A DNA stretch of 64,000 nucleotides from Altererythrobacter sp. C41 (GTDB lineage: Bacteria; Pseudomonadota; Alphaproteobacteria; Sphingomonadales; Sphingomonadaceae): the NCBI RefSeq assembly GCF_016803135.1, contig NZ_JAEVFE010000002.1, positions 248,001 to 312,000 of the forward strand, read 5' to 3'. The notes under the pieces were generated by a model. That model searched no databases and was not told the DNA's origin. It saw nothing but the letters and a program-made list of their open reading frames with translations. How positions within the stretch are numbered: position 1 is the stretch's first letter; every line of letters starts with the position of its first letter. This document shows positions 47,191-54,907 of the stretch, in pieces. The translations under genes were made by a program, and so were the position numbers.

Positions 47191-48327
47191 TCAGTCGGCG
47201 CCTTCGAGCCACTCCAGCAGAGCGCCCAGACAGTCGCGGCCGAGTTGCTTGCACCGCTCGGGCGACCAGTTCTGATCGGGATCGGGCAGGTCGTCGTTGT
47301 CCTTGTAGGGCATCTCCAGCGTCATCGCGGTGCAGCCGAAGCGGTGCGCGACCTGGGTCGTGCTCATGCTCATGTTCGCCTCGCCCGGGCGGGAGACGAC
47401 ATAGCCCTTCTCGGTCTGGAAATCCGGCGTGCGGCGCTCGAGGATCGTGCGGTAGCGGGTAAAGCCGGCGAGGTGCTCGTCGGTCAGGCCCGGAATGCCT
47501 TCGTAACCCGCGACGAAGACCGCCGGGATCGCCTCGTCCCCATGCACGTCCATCGCGAAGTCGACCCCGGTCTCGTCCATCGCATTGCGGATGGCGAGCA
47601 CTTCGGGCGAGTTCTCCGCAGTCGGGTTGTCCCACTCGCGGTTGAGGTTCACGCCCTTGGCATTGGTCCGCAGATGGCCGCGGCGCGATCCGTCGGGGTT
47701 GCAGTTGGGCACGACGTGGAACCGGCAGCGAGCACGCAGCGCGCGGGCGATGGGGTCTGCGGGGTCGGTCAGACGTTCGAGCGCGCCTTCCATCCACCAT
47801 TCGGCCTGGGTCTCGCCGGGGTGCTGACGGGCATAGAGCCACACCTGCTTCTCGCCTTCGCCCAGTTCGAGGCAGTCGATCGGCTGTCCGTCGAGGCTGG
47901 TGCCGAGACAGCGGTAGGAGACGCCCTCGCTCACCGCGCATTCGGCGACGAGATCGTGATGCCGCTCCATCGAATAGGGCGCGAAGTAGGCGAACCAGGC
48001 AAGGTCGCTGGCGGGCGCATGGCGGATCGTGAGCGTGCCGCCGTCGGCCTGCCTGTCGTAGCTGGTCGAGGCGGTCGCCCAGTAATCGCGGTCCTCGCTC
48101 ACCCGGCAGTTGTAGTCGGGCCAGCCGAGCGGATAGGCCGAGCCTTCGAGCCCGGTGATCTTCAGCACCAGCTCGCGCCCCGCCGCCCCGCTGACACGGA
48201 AATGGAACCACTGCCGGAATTCCGACATGTGATCCTGGCGGATCGTCAGAGTGGCTTCGGCGCCGCCGACCGACAGCACCTCGATGTTGCCGCTGTCGAA
48301 ATTGCTGTCGATCCGGATGTCGTTCAC
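47191..48327 (-). CDS. M14 family zinc carboxypeptidase (cytosolic CCP-like)
   Basis: A 378-residue protein. An N-terminal beta-sandwich domain (about 1-130) precedes a metallocarboxypeptidase domain. Zinc ligands are in [12 protein letters not shown] (HxxE) and [14 protein letters not shown] and the late TLEMPYKDN complete the active site. The two-domain architecture is that of bacterial relatives of eukaryotic cytosolic carboxypeptidases, which trim C-terminal glutamates; substrate here unknown. There is no signal peptide. It overlaps the upstream DUF4136 gene by ATGA. Confidence 0.9.
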   Translation of the reverse strand: MNDIRIDSNFDSGNIEVLSVGGAEATLTIRQDHMSEFRQWFHFRVSGAAGRELVLKITGLEGSAYPLGWPDYNCRVSEDRDYWATASTSYDRQADGGTLTIRHAPASDLAWFAYFAPYSMERHHDLVAECAVSEGVSYRCLGTSLDGQPIDCLELGEGEKQVWLYARQHPGETQAEWWMEGALERLTDPADPIARALRARCRFHVVPNCNPDGSRRGHLRTNAKGVNLNREWDNPTAENSPEVLAIRNAMDETGVDFAMDVHGDEAIPAVFVAGYEGIPGLTDEHLAGFTRYRTILERRTPDFQTEKGYVVSRPGEANMSMSTTQVAHRFGCTAMTLEMPYKDNDDLPDPDQNWSPERCKQLGRDCLGALLEWLEGAD

Positions 48328-48944
48328 TCGCTGACCCTTACTTCTATCGTTTCGCCGTTGTTGCCCGGGAAGCCCCGGAACAGCGCGTCGGCAATTGCCG
48401 AGGCATTGGCACTGGTATCAGCATAGGGCGAATTGTCACTTACTGAAAATTGCGCGCGACCTTCCCAAAGTGTCGTGCCGCTTTGCTTGTCTTTTATCAT
48501 GACCCCGATCTGGGTATCGAGCATCTCGCGCGGCCCGCCCCCGCCGAGATTGATGCCCACGCCAAGCCCGACCCCCGAGCCGTAGCTGCCGGTCGAACCG
48601 CCGACACCGACGTTGACCGGAGATCGCTCGCGCCCGCCCCGGCCGGTAACGAAGCGCTCCACGCGCACTTGCGCGATGTGCGCCGCTGCAGCGCGCGAGG
48701 CTTCGCGGTAGCCGAGTTCCTCCAGCTCGCGTGCGACCGCCTCCTTGTAGGGCGACAGCGCCAGCGAATCGCCTTCGACCCCGGGCGCTCTCTCGACGAA
48801 GACGGTGCCCTGCCCGAGCCGCGCCTGTGCGGCGGGGTCGAGGAAACGGGTCACTTCGACCGGACTGGTGACGGCCGGGGTGGCGCATGCGGAAAGCGTC
48901 GCCAGCGCGGCAGCGGCGGCGATCGCGGTGGGAAGGGTTCTCAT
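48324..48944 (-). CDS. DUF4136 lipoprotein
   Basis: A 206-residue lipoprotein (lipobox LSAC, Cys20). The pattern [17 protein letters not shown] and a Gly/Ser-rich [24 protein letters not shown] loop followed by [24 protein letters not shown] is that of DUF4136 outer-membrane-associated proteins. Function unknown. The start at 48944 opens the leader; it is cotranscribed with the M14 gene. Confidence 0.85.
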   Translation of the reverse strand: MRTLPTAIAAAAALATLSACATPAVTSPVEVTRFLDPAAQARLGQGTVFVERAPGVEGDSLALSPYKEAVARELEELGYREASRAAAAHIAQVRVERFVTGRGGRERSPVNVGVGGSTGSYGSGVGLGVGINLGGGGPREMLDTQIGVMIKDKQSGTTLWEGRAQFSVSDNSPYADTSANASAIADALFRGFPGNNGETIEVRVSE

Positions 48945-49055
48945 CGGCGGGGCTCCTTCATCGGTCGCGCCATCAACGCGCGGATGCGCCCATCTGTGCC
49001 CGGCGCGCGGCAGAAGCAAACGGTTCGTTTACCGTGCATGGCCTAGCACGGTTCG

Positions 49056-50099
49056 ATGGAATCCAAGCCCCCCGTCCTGGTGACCGGCGGCGCCGGCTAT
49101 ATCGGCAGCCACGCGGTGCTCGCGCTGCTCGATGCCGGCTGGCCGGTCGCGGTGATCGACGACCTTTCGACCGGGTTTCGCTTCGCCGTGCCCCCGTCGG
49201 TGCCGTTCTACCACGGCGATGTGGCCGACGGTGCGCTGCTGGCGCGCATTTTTGCGGAGCAAGGGACCCGGGCAGTCATGCACTTCGCCGGTTCGGTCGT
49301 GGTGCCCGAATCGGTCACCGATCCGCTCAAGTACTACGACAACAACACCGCCCGCAGCCGCGCTCTGATCGCCGCGGCGGTCGCGGCGGGCGTGCCGCAC
49401 ATGATCTTCTCCAGCACCGCGGCGACTTATGGCATGCCCGACATCTCGCCGGTCACCGAGACGACGCCGCAGAACCCCATCAACCCCTACGGCTGGTCGA
49501 AGCTGATGACCGAGCGCATGCTCGCCGACGTCGCCGCCGCGCACCCGATCAACTACAGCGCGCTGCGCTATTTCAACGTCGCCGGCGCCGATCCGCAGGC
49601 GCGCGCCGGCCAGTCGACCGCCGGCGCCACGCACCTGCTCAAGGTCGCCTGCGAGGCGGCCACCGGCAAGCGCAGCCATGTCGACGTGTTCGGCACCGAC
49701 TACGCCACGGCCGATGGCACCGGCGTGCGCGACTACATCCATGTCAGCGACCTCGCTGCGGCTCACGTCCTCGCACTGGAGGCGCTGATCGCGCAGCCCG
49801 GGCGCTCGCTGGCGATGAATTGCGGCTACGGCCGCGGCTTCTCGGTGTTAGAGGTGCTCGACGCGGTCGACCGGGTCACCGGCGGCGCGATCGAGCGGCG
49901 CTTCGGCCCCCGCCGCGCGGGCGACCCGGGCGCGCTGGTCGCCGACCCGACTCTGATCCGCGCCACGCTGGCGTGGGAACCGAAATATGCCGATCTCGAA
50001 CAGATCGTGTTCCACGCGCTGCAGTGGGAGCGGATGCTGGACGAGGTGCACCGGGAAACGCGCGATGCCGCTCCTCTGCGCGTCATGCCCGCGGCCTGA
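49056..50099 (+). CDS. galE: UDP-glucose 4-epimerase
   Basis: A 347-residue SDR enzyme interconverting UDP-glucose and UDP-galactose. The NAD+-binding GGAGYIGSHAVLALL, the catalytic Y-x-x-x-K (PYGWSKLMTERML) and the Ser in SSTAATYG are intact. It provides galactose for surface polysaccharides. ATG at 49056. A 100-base gap separates it from rpmJ. Confidence 0.95.
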   Translation: MESKPPVLVTGGAGYIGSHAVLALLDAGWPVAVIDDLSTGFRFAVPPSVPFYHGDVADGALLARIFAEQGTRAVMHFAGSVVVPESVTDPLKYYDNNTARSRALIAAAVAAGVPHMIFSSTAATYGMPDISPVTETTPQNPINPYGWSKLMTERMLADVAAAHPINYSALRYFNVAGADPQARAGQSTAGATHLLKVACEAATGKRSHVDVFGTDYATADGTGVRDYIHVSDLAAAHVLALEALIAQPGRSLAMNCGYGRGFSVLEVLDAVDRVTGGAIERRFGPRRAGDPGALVADPTLIRATLAWEPKYADLEQIVFHALQWERMLDEVHRETRDAAPLRVMPAA

Positions 50100-50105
50100 G
50101 CGTGC

Positions 50106-50134
50106 TTGACTTTGCCGCCTGCCGCCCTTAGGTG
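50106..50134 (+). promoter_or_regulatory. possible promoter upstream of rpmJ
   Basis: TTGACT at 50106-50111 and TAGGTG at 50129-50134 are separated by 17 bases, resembling a housekeeping promoter, about 65 bases before the rpmJ ATG. The -10 match is weak. Confidence 0.4.
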
Positions 50135-50199
50135 CGCGGCTTGATTTTCCGGCATCGGGGGACGATCTCCGGTGCCGATTTCATTCCCGGGAAAGACCA

Positions 50200-50325
50200 A
50201 TGAAGATCCGCAACAGCCTCAAGTCGCTCAAGGACCGCCACCGCGATTGCCGCGTCATTCGCCGCCGCGGGCGCACCTATGTGATCAACAAGACCAACCG
50301 CCGCTTCAAGGCCCGCCAGGGCTGA
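50200..50325 (+). CDS. rpmJ: 50S ribosomal protein L36
   Basis: A 41-residue ribosomal protein, [17 protein letters not shown] at the N-terminus and [12 protein letters not shown] at the end. It is the non-zinc (C-minus) L36 form: the conserved CXXC zinc ligands are absent, only Cys17 remains. A clear intrinsic terminator follows at 50371. Confidence 0.97.
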   Translation: MKIRNSLKSLKDRHRDCRVIRRRGRTYVINKTNRRFKARQG

Positions 50326-50370
50326 TGCCGGCCGCGCCGCGAGTCGCTCGCGGCCGCGATGGAGCGAGAG

Positions 50371-50395
50371 GCCTCCGCGAAAGCGGGGGCTTTTT
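50371..50395 (+). terminator. intrinsic terminator after rpmJ
   Basis: GCCTCCGC-GAAA-GCGGGGGC: an 8-bp stem with a GNRA-type loop followed by TTTTT (50391-50395). It ends three bases before the ATG of the HAD gene, so it also contains that gene's likely Shine-Dalgarno sequence (GCGGGGG). Confidence 0.8.
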
Positions 50396-50397
50396 GC

Positions 50398-51021
50398 ATG
50401 TCCGCTAGGCAGGCGAATCGGGTCGACGCCGTCGTGTTCGACGTCGGGCGCGTGCTGATCGAGTGGGATCTGCGCGCGCTGTTCGCCAAGCTGATCGAGG
50501 ATGCCGAGGAACTCGACTGGTTTCTCGCCAACGTCGTGACCCAGGAATGGCACTTCCAGCACGACGCCGGCCGCCCGCTGGCGGAGATGGTGCCAGAGCG
50601 GAAGGCCGAGTTCCCGGAGCATGCCGCGCTGCTCGACGCCTATGCCACGCGCTTCCTCGAAACGATCCCCGGCCGTGTTCCTGGTACCGACGCACTGGTC
50701 GAGCGGCTGGCGGAGCGCGGCGTGCCGCTGTTCGCGATAACCAATTTCGGCGCCGAGTTCTGGGCGCAGTTCCGCCCGACCGAAGCCCTGCTCGACCGGT
50801 TCGCCGACATCGTGGTCTCGGGCGACGAGCGTATCGCCAAGCCCGAGCCTGCGATTTTCGCGCTCGCGGCCGAGCGCTTCGGCCATGCCCCCGAACGCAT
50901 GCTGTTCATCGACGACAACCGCGCGAACGTGGATGCGGCCGCGGCGCTCGGCTGGCAGGTCCACCACTTCACCGATGCCGGCAAGCTCGAGCGCGACCTT
51001 GCGGCGCGGGGCCTGATCTGA
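50398..51021 (+). CDS. HAD family hydrolase
   Basis: A 207-residue haloacid-dehalogenase-like phosphatase. Motif I is AVVFDVGRVLIEWD (the nucleophile Asp after VVF), motif II is AITNFG, and IAKPEPAIFALAAERFG followed by MLFIDDNRANV gives motifs III and IV. Small-molecule phosphatase or haloacid dehalogenase; substrate not predictable. The start ATG at 50398 lies against the rpmJ terminator. Confidence 0.9.
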   Translation: MSARQANRVDAVVFDVGRVLIEWDLRALFAKLIEDAEELDWFLANVVTQEWHFQHDAGRPLAEMVPERKAEFPEHAALLDAYATRFLETIPGRVPGTDALVERLAERGVPLFAITNFGAEFWAQFRPTEALLDRFADIVVSGDERIAKPEPAIFALAAERFGHAPERMLFIDDNRANVDAAAALGWQVHHFTDAGKLERDLAARGLI

Positions 51022-51023
51022 AA

Positions 51024-51053
51024 AAGGGCCCCCGGCGCGTGCCGGAGGCCCTT
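51024..51053 (-). terminator. terminator between HAD and CC_3452-family genes
   Basis: A 13-bp stem with one mismatch (AAGGGCCCCCGGC-GCGT-GCCGGAGGCCCTT). Read on the reverse strand it is followed by five T residues, so it terminates the CC_3452-family gene and may serve both genes. Confidence 0.65.
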
Positions 51054-51092
51054 GCAGTTGCCACCCTGTGATGGAGAGGACGGGGTGGAGGA

Positions 51093-51431
51093 TTACTTGT
51101 TGCAGCGGGCGAGGTCTTCGGCGTCAAGCGCTTCGCCCTTGGCCGTGAAGCCGGTCACTTCGCCGAGCTCGCGCGCGACGCGCTGGCATACGACGAGGGC
51201 ACGCGAGTTGCTCTTGGCCGCGGCGCAGTTCGTGCCTTCGCACTGCCAGGCGACGCCGCTGATGATGTTGGTCTGCTTGGCCGCGGGTGCCGCGAGCTCG
51301 GCAGTGTAGAACGCGGCGCCGTTGGCCTGGGCAGGCACCGGCGTCACGGCGACGCCGAGGGCCAGCGCGCTGCAGACGAGCGCAAGCGAGGCGGTGCCGA
51401 TGTTGCGGAGGAGGGGAGAGGAGAGATTCAT
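51093..51431 (-). CDS. CC_3452 family exported protein
   Basis: A 112-residue protein with a signal peptide (cut near PAQANG) and the family pattern AAFYTAELAAPA, WQCEGTNCAA and VCQRVARELGEVTGF. Four Cys probably form two disulfides in the periplasm. Function unknown; the family is common in sphingomonads. It is transcribed away from the HxlR regulator and shares a repeat-rich control region with it. Confidence 0.9.
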   Translation of the reverse strand: MNLSSPLLRNIGTASLALVCSALALGVAVTPVPAQANGAAFYTAELAAPAAKQTNIISGVAWQCEGTNCAAAKSNSRALVVCQRVARELGEVTGFTAKGEALDAEDLARCNK

Positions 51432-51481
51432 CGATCTTGTCCTTTGCGCGAGGGGCTTTCAAACTGGTTCAGTTTCGATTA

Positions 51482-51510
51482 GCAACCTAACGAATCGCAA
51501 ATTAGGTTGC
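51482..51510. promoter_or_regulatory. probable HxlR operator in divergent control region
   Basis: A perfect 9-base inverted repeat GCAACCTAA-(11)-TTAGGTTGC, accompanied within 60 bases by further AGTTTC half-sites at both sides (51469-51477 and 51521-51528). It lies between the divergent CC_3452-family gene and the HxlR regulator, so it is the best candidate for a binding site controlling both. Confidence 0.6.
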
Positions 51511-51581
51511 AAGAGAAAACTTAGTTTCAATTTTGTGACGGCGCCCCTTCGCGTTACACAGGGCGCCGGGAGAATGATGCG

Positions 51582-52127
51582 ATGGGCGACCTCAGAGAAC
51601 CGCTACGCGAACTGACCTCTTGCGGGTTGCCCGAGGCGCTGGAAGTGATGGGTGAGCGCTGGAGTTTCATGATCCTGCGCGCCAGCTTCAACGGCCTGCA
51701 TCATTTCGAGGAGTTCCTTAGCGAACTCGGCATCGCGCGCAACATCCTCTCCAACCGCCTCGCCAAGCTGGTCGAGCACGGCATCCTCGACCGCCAGCCC
51801 TGCCCCGACGACCGTCGGCGGATCGAATATCGCCTGACGGAAAAGGGCTACGACCTGCTCCCCGCGATGGTCGCCCTGCGCCAGTGGGGGCAGAAGTACG
51901 GCTCCGAAGTGGTCGAGGACCCGATCCTCGTTGACGCCCTCGACCGCTTGCCGATCGGCCCGACCTCGATCCTCTCCCACGACGGCCGCATTCTCGGCCC
52001 GCAGGACCTCCGCCTCGTCAAACCCGACCGCCTCGGCCAACGCGAAGACGGCACCCGCGCGAAGCCGGGCGAGACGCTGGGCCGCGGCGACCTAGCCTAC
52101 GGCGACCGGGTGCAGGCGGCGGAATAG
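51582..52127 (+). CDS. HxlR family transcriptional regulator
   Basis: A 181-residue winged-helix regulator. The N-terminal domain has the HxlR core PEALEVMGERWSFMILRASFNGLHHFEEFLSELGIARNILSNRLAKLVEHGILDR, including the Trp of the conserved RWS turn, and a longer C-terminal tail than the usual ~110 residues. A single Cys (Cys14, LTSCG) precedes the helix and could be a redox or ligand sensor, as in HxlR/QorR-type regulators. Likely controls the divergent CC_3452 gene. Confidence 0.9.
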   Translation: MGDLREPLRELTSCGLPEALEVMGERWSFMILRASFNGLHHFEEFLSELGIARNILSNRLAKLVEHGILDRQPCPDDRRRIEYRLTEKGYDLLPAMVALRQWGQKYGSEVVEDPILVDALDRLPIGPTSILSHDGRILGPQDLRLVKPDRLGQREDGTRAKPGETLGRGDLAYGDRVQAAE

Positions 52128-52215
52128 GGCTGCCGGAAGCACGAAGGCGGCGGTGCCACCGGCGCGGCCCGGGCAGATTGCATCCCCGGGGCAGATTACG
52201 TCATTGAGGGCTACC

Positions 52216-53508
52216 ATGAGCCCGACTCGGTCCAATCGCCTCAGGCGCGAACTCGGCCTCGGCGGCGCCACGATGATGGGCCTCGGCTCGATGATCGGCA
52301 CCGGGGTGTTCGTCAGCATTGGCATCGCTGCCGGTGTGGCCGGGACGGCCCTGGTCCCTGCCATCGTCCTCGCTGCGCTGGTCGCGGCGTGCAACGCGCT
52401 ATCGAGCGCCCAACTTGCCGCCAGTCACGCCGTCAGCGGCGGGACTTACGAGTACGGCTATCGTTACCTCAACCCGACGCTTGGCTTCACGGCCGGCTGG
52501 ATGTTCCTTTGCGCGAAGTCGGCATCGGCCGCGACCGCCGCGCTGGGCTTTGCCGGCTACTTCCTAAGGCTGATCGGCGGCAGCCTCGATGCGATGCCGT
52601 TCGTGGCAGCCGGAGCGGCGGCGTTGTTCACGCTGCTGATTCTGGGGGGAACCAGGCGGTCGAGCCGGGCCAACGTCGCCATTGTCTCCGTCACCCTGTT
52701 GGCCCTCGTTGCCTTTATACTGATCGGCGCGTCGAGAACGTTTGCCGAGGGCGCGGCGAATCCGCTGCTTTCCTTTCTGCCTCGGGAAACGAGTGCTTCG
52801 GCTTTCCTCTATGCGACGGCGCTGATGTTTGTCGCGTTCACCGGCTATGCGCGCATCGCGACGCTCGGCGAGGAGGTCCGGGACCCGGAAAGAACGATTC
52901 CGAAGGCGATCATCGTCACGCTCATCGTTGCGGCGATACTCTATGTCGGCGTCGGGGCGGTCGCGATTACCGGCATCGGGGTGGATCGGTTCGCGAACGC
53001 TCCGGGCGCGAAGGTGACCCCGCTGGAACTCGCGGCACGGGCGATGGAAGCCCCGCTGCTCGCCAGGATCGTGGCCGTCGGCGCGATCACAGCGATGCTC
53101 GGGGTTCTACTCAACCTGATTCTCGGCCTCTCGCGCGTCGCTCTCGCCATGGGACGGCAAGGCGATCTCCCGCCGATGTTCGGCCGCGTAACGACGAGCC
53201 GAACGACGCCGGCGGCCGCCGTCATCGCGGTCGGCATTCTGATTGCCGGACTTGCCTCTATCGGAAGCATCGAAACAACCTGGGCATTCAGCGCGTTCAC
53301 GGTCCTGATCTACTACGGGATCACCAACCTCGCTGCCCTGCGTTTGCCGGACGATCAGCGGCTCTATCCAAAGTGGATCGCCATCGCGGGGCTGGGCGCG
53401 TGCATCTTCCTCGCCTTCTGGGTTCCGATCCCGATTTGGGGGGCGGGACTGGGGTTGATCCTGGTCGGACTTGTGTGGAAGCGCTTCGCGCCGGTCCTGT
53501 GGCGCTAA
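52216..53508 (+). CDS. APC family amino-acid permease
   Basis: A 430-residue transporter with about twelve helices. The APC signature GGATMMGLGSMIGTGVFVSIGIAAG opens it (residues about 15-40), followed by SGGTYEYGYRYLNPTLGFTAGW, and GYARIATLGEEVRDPERTIPKAIIVT near residue 220. Amino-acid specificity cannot be read. The start at 52216 is the family N-terminus. Its stop lies 13 bases before the truncated comM end. Confidence 0.92.
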   Translation: MSPTRSNRLRRELGLGGATMMGLGSMIGTGVFVSIGIAAGVAGTALVPAIVLAALVAACNALSSAQLAASHAVSGGTYEYGYRYLNPTLGFTAGWMFLCAKSASAATAALGFAGYFLRLIGGSLDAMPFVAAGAAALFTLLILGGTRRSSRANVAIVSVTLLALVAFILIGASRTFAEGAANPLLSFLPRETSASAFLYATALMFVAFTGYARIATLGEEVRDPERTIPKAIIVTLIVAAILYVGVGAVAITGIGVDRFANAPGAKVTPLELAARAMEAPLLARIVAVGAITAMLGVLLNLILGLSRVALAMGRQGDLPPMFGRVTTSRTTPAAAVIAVGILIAGLASIGSIETTWAFSAFTVLIYYGITNLAALRLPDDQRLYPKWIAIAGLGACIFLAFWVPIPIWGAGLGLILVGLVWKRFAPVLWR

Positions 53509-53521
53509 GGGCCCTTCGCGT

Positions 53522-53857
53522 TCAGGCGCGCGGGGGCTGGCGTCGATAGGAAAGGGCTTCGGCCACATGAATGCGGCCGATCTGCTCGGCGCCCGACAGG
53601 TCCGCGATCGTCCGCGCGACGCGCAGCATTCGTGTGTAGCCGCGCGCCGATAGCCGCATGGCTTCGGCGGCCTGCATCAGCAGCTTTCGGCCCGCCTCGT
53701 CCGGCGTGGCGAAGCGTTCGAGGGGATCCCCGTCGAGCTCGGCATTGGTGCGGGCGCCGGTGTCCTTCGCCCGCGCGGTCTGGATGGCGCGGGCGCGGGC
53801 GACGCGTGCGGCGACTTCGGCCGAGCCTTCGGACGGGGGCGGAAGCGCGAGGTCGGC
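53522..53857 (-). pseudogene. comM: 3' end of yifB/comM-type Mg-chelatase-like ATPase, truncated by transposon
   Basis: The reverse strand from 53857 reads ADLALPPPSEGSAEVAARV, then RAIQTARAKDTGARTNAELDG, and ends QIGRIHVAEALSYRRQPPRA at a TGA (53522-53524). This is the C-terminal ~111 residues of a YifB/ComM AAA+ protein (Mg-chelatase-like), whose role in other bacteria is branch migration during natural transformation. The coding frame is intact up to 53857 and then stops matching, at the TGT end of a Tn7-like element. The 5' part is expected on the other side of the element. Confidence 0.88.
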
Positions 53858-53971
53858 TGTGAATCACGAAAGTACACGGGAATTTTGAGCCCCTTATTAG
53901 GCCATAATCCGACAAGCTAGATGGAATATCAGCAAAGCTAGCGAGACTAGTTGACATCAAAGGACAAGCTT
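53858..53971. repeat. transposon end with short repeats (candidate TnsB sites)
   Basis: The terminal TGT-starting sequence is followed by an AT-rich ~110-base stretch with related decamers GACAAGCTAG (53911-53920), GCAAAGCTAG (53932-53941) and GACAAGCTTA (53963-53972), spaced 21 and 31 bases. In Tn7 such repeats are TnsB-binding sites, but the similarity is short and the assignment is tentative. The TSD-like five bases before the end would be TCGGC (53853-53857). Confidence 0.45.
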
Positions 53972-54754
53972 ATGCGACCACTTACACGTGGCGGTAGAGC
54001 TGTAATCTATTCTAAGGTCGGACTTATGGTCCTGCGAGAACACTTCCAGCAGCGAAAAATCGAGTCCACCTTCGGATCATTCCGCAGCCTCGTTCCTCTC
54101 AACACCCCGTCCGGCCCACAGGAAACGGAATCCGAACTCGAAAGCGAACTGCTCGATCAGCTCGCCTTCGCACCAGGCGTGTACGACCTGCTCACCCAGC
54201 CGATCATCGAGTACGAGGTCGACGGCAAGCGGCGCACCTACACGCCAGACATCATCGTCCAGCTTCACGCGTCGGGAGACCTGTCAGCGGCGAGATACAT
54301 CATCGAGGTGAAGCGGCGCGCCGATCTTATCGCTAATGCGTCCAACTATGCGGCGAAATTCGAGGCCGCTCGCCGAGCTGCCGACAATCTGGGCGCGGCA
54401 TTCCGTATCATGGACGATATTCGGATCAGGACACCATACCTACGTAATGCCCGAATGCTCAGCCAGCACCTCGAAACAGATCCGGAAATGGTGAGCGTCG
54501 ACATCCTGCAGGACGCTGTCGGCCATGAGGCGATCAAAGTCGCTGACGCGATTGCACTCATGCGTCAGAACTGCGTCGAGGAGCCCGATGCCAGGGCGAG
54601 CATCGAGCAGTGCGTCGCCTGGCGCAGGCTGACCTGTGACCTCTCACTCGAATTCGGTGATCATTCGGTCATCCGGGTCCGCGATCTGGGTGAACGGGTC
54701 CTACGTCTCGATGACCCGATCCTGCGGTCCCTGGATGAAGCAGATGCAGCGTGA
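53972..54754 (+). CDS. tnsA: transposon endonuclease TnsA
   Basis: A 260-residue TnsA-type restriction-fold nuclease that cuts the 5' ends of the transposon to give cut-and-paste movement. The catalytic cluster is visible: ETESELESELLDQL (Glu), YTPDIIVQL (Asp93), IEVKRR (Glu112, Lys114). The start at ATG 53972 follows AAAGGA; a TTG at 53951 would add seven residues. It opens the transposition operon. Confidence 0.9.
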   Translation: MRPLTRGGRAVIYSKVGLMVLREHFQQRKIESTFGSFRSLVPLNTPSGPQETESELESELLDQLAFAPGVYDLLTQPIIEYEVDGKRRTYTPDIIVQLHASGDLSAARYIIEVKRRADLIANASNYAAKFEAARRAADNLGAAFRIMDDIRIRTPYLRNARMLSQHLETDPEMVSVDILQDAVGHEAIKVADAIALMRQNCVEEPDARASIEQCVAWRRLTCDLSLEFGDHSVIRVRDLGERVLRLDDPILRSLDEADAA

Positions 54755-54907
54755 TCGGTAGCTCCGACCAATAGTCGCTGTTTGCCGCCTCCAATAGAAC
54801 CGTTCGGCGCGTCGAGCGCAGGTGTCCCCCATGGAGATTCTTCGTAAACATTTAGGGAACAAATGCTATAGACTCGGGTCCAGCACGATTTACTGGAGCC
54901 GCATCGC

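Noticed and set aside
53505-53960. A 151-residue reverse frame spanning the comM end and transposon end
   Set aside because: It is out of frame with the recognisable ComM C-terminus and crosses the transposon boundary.
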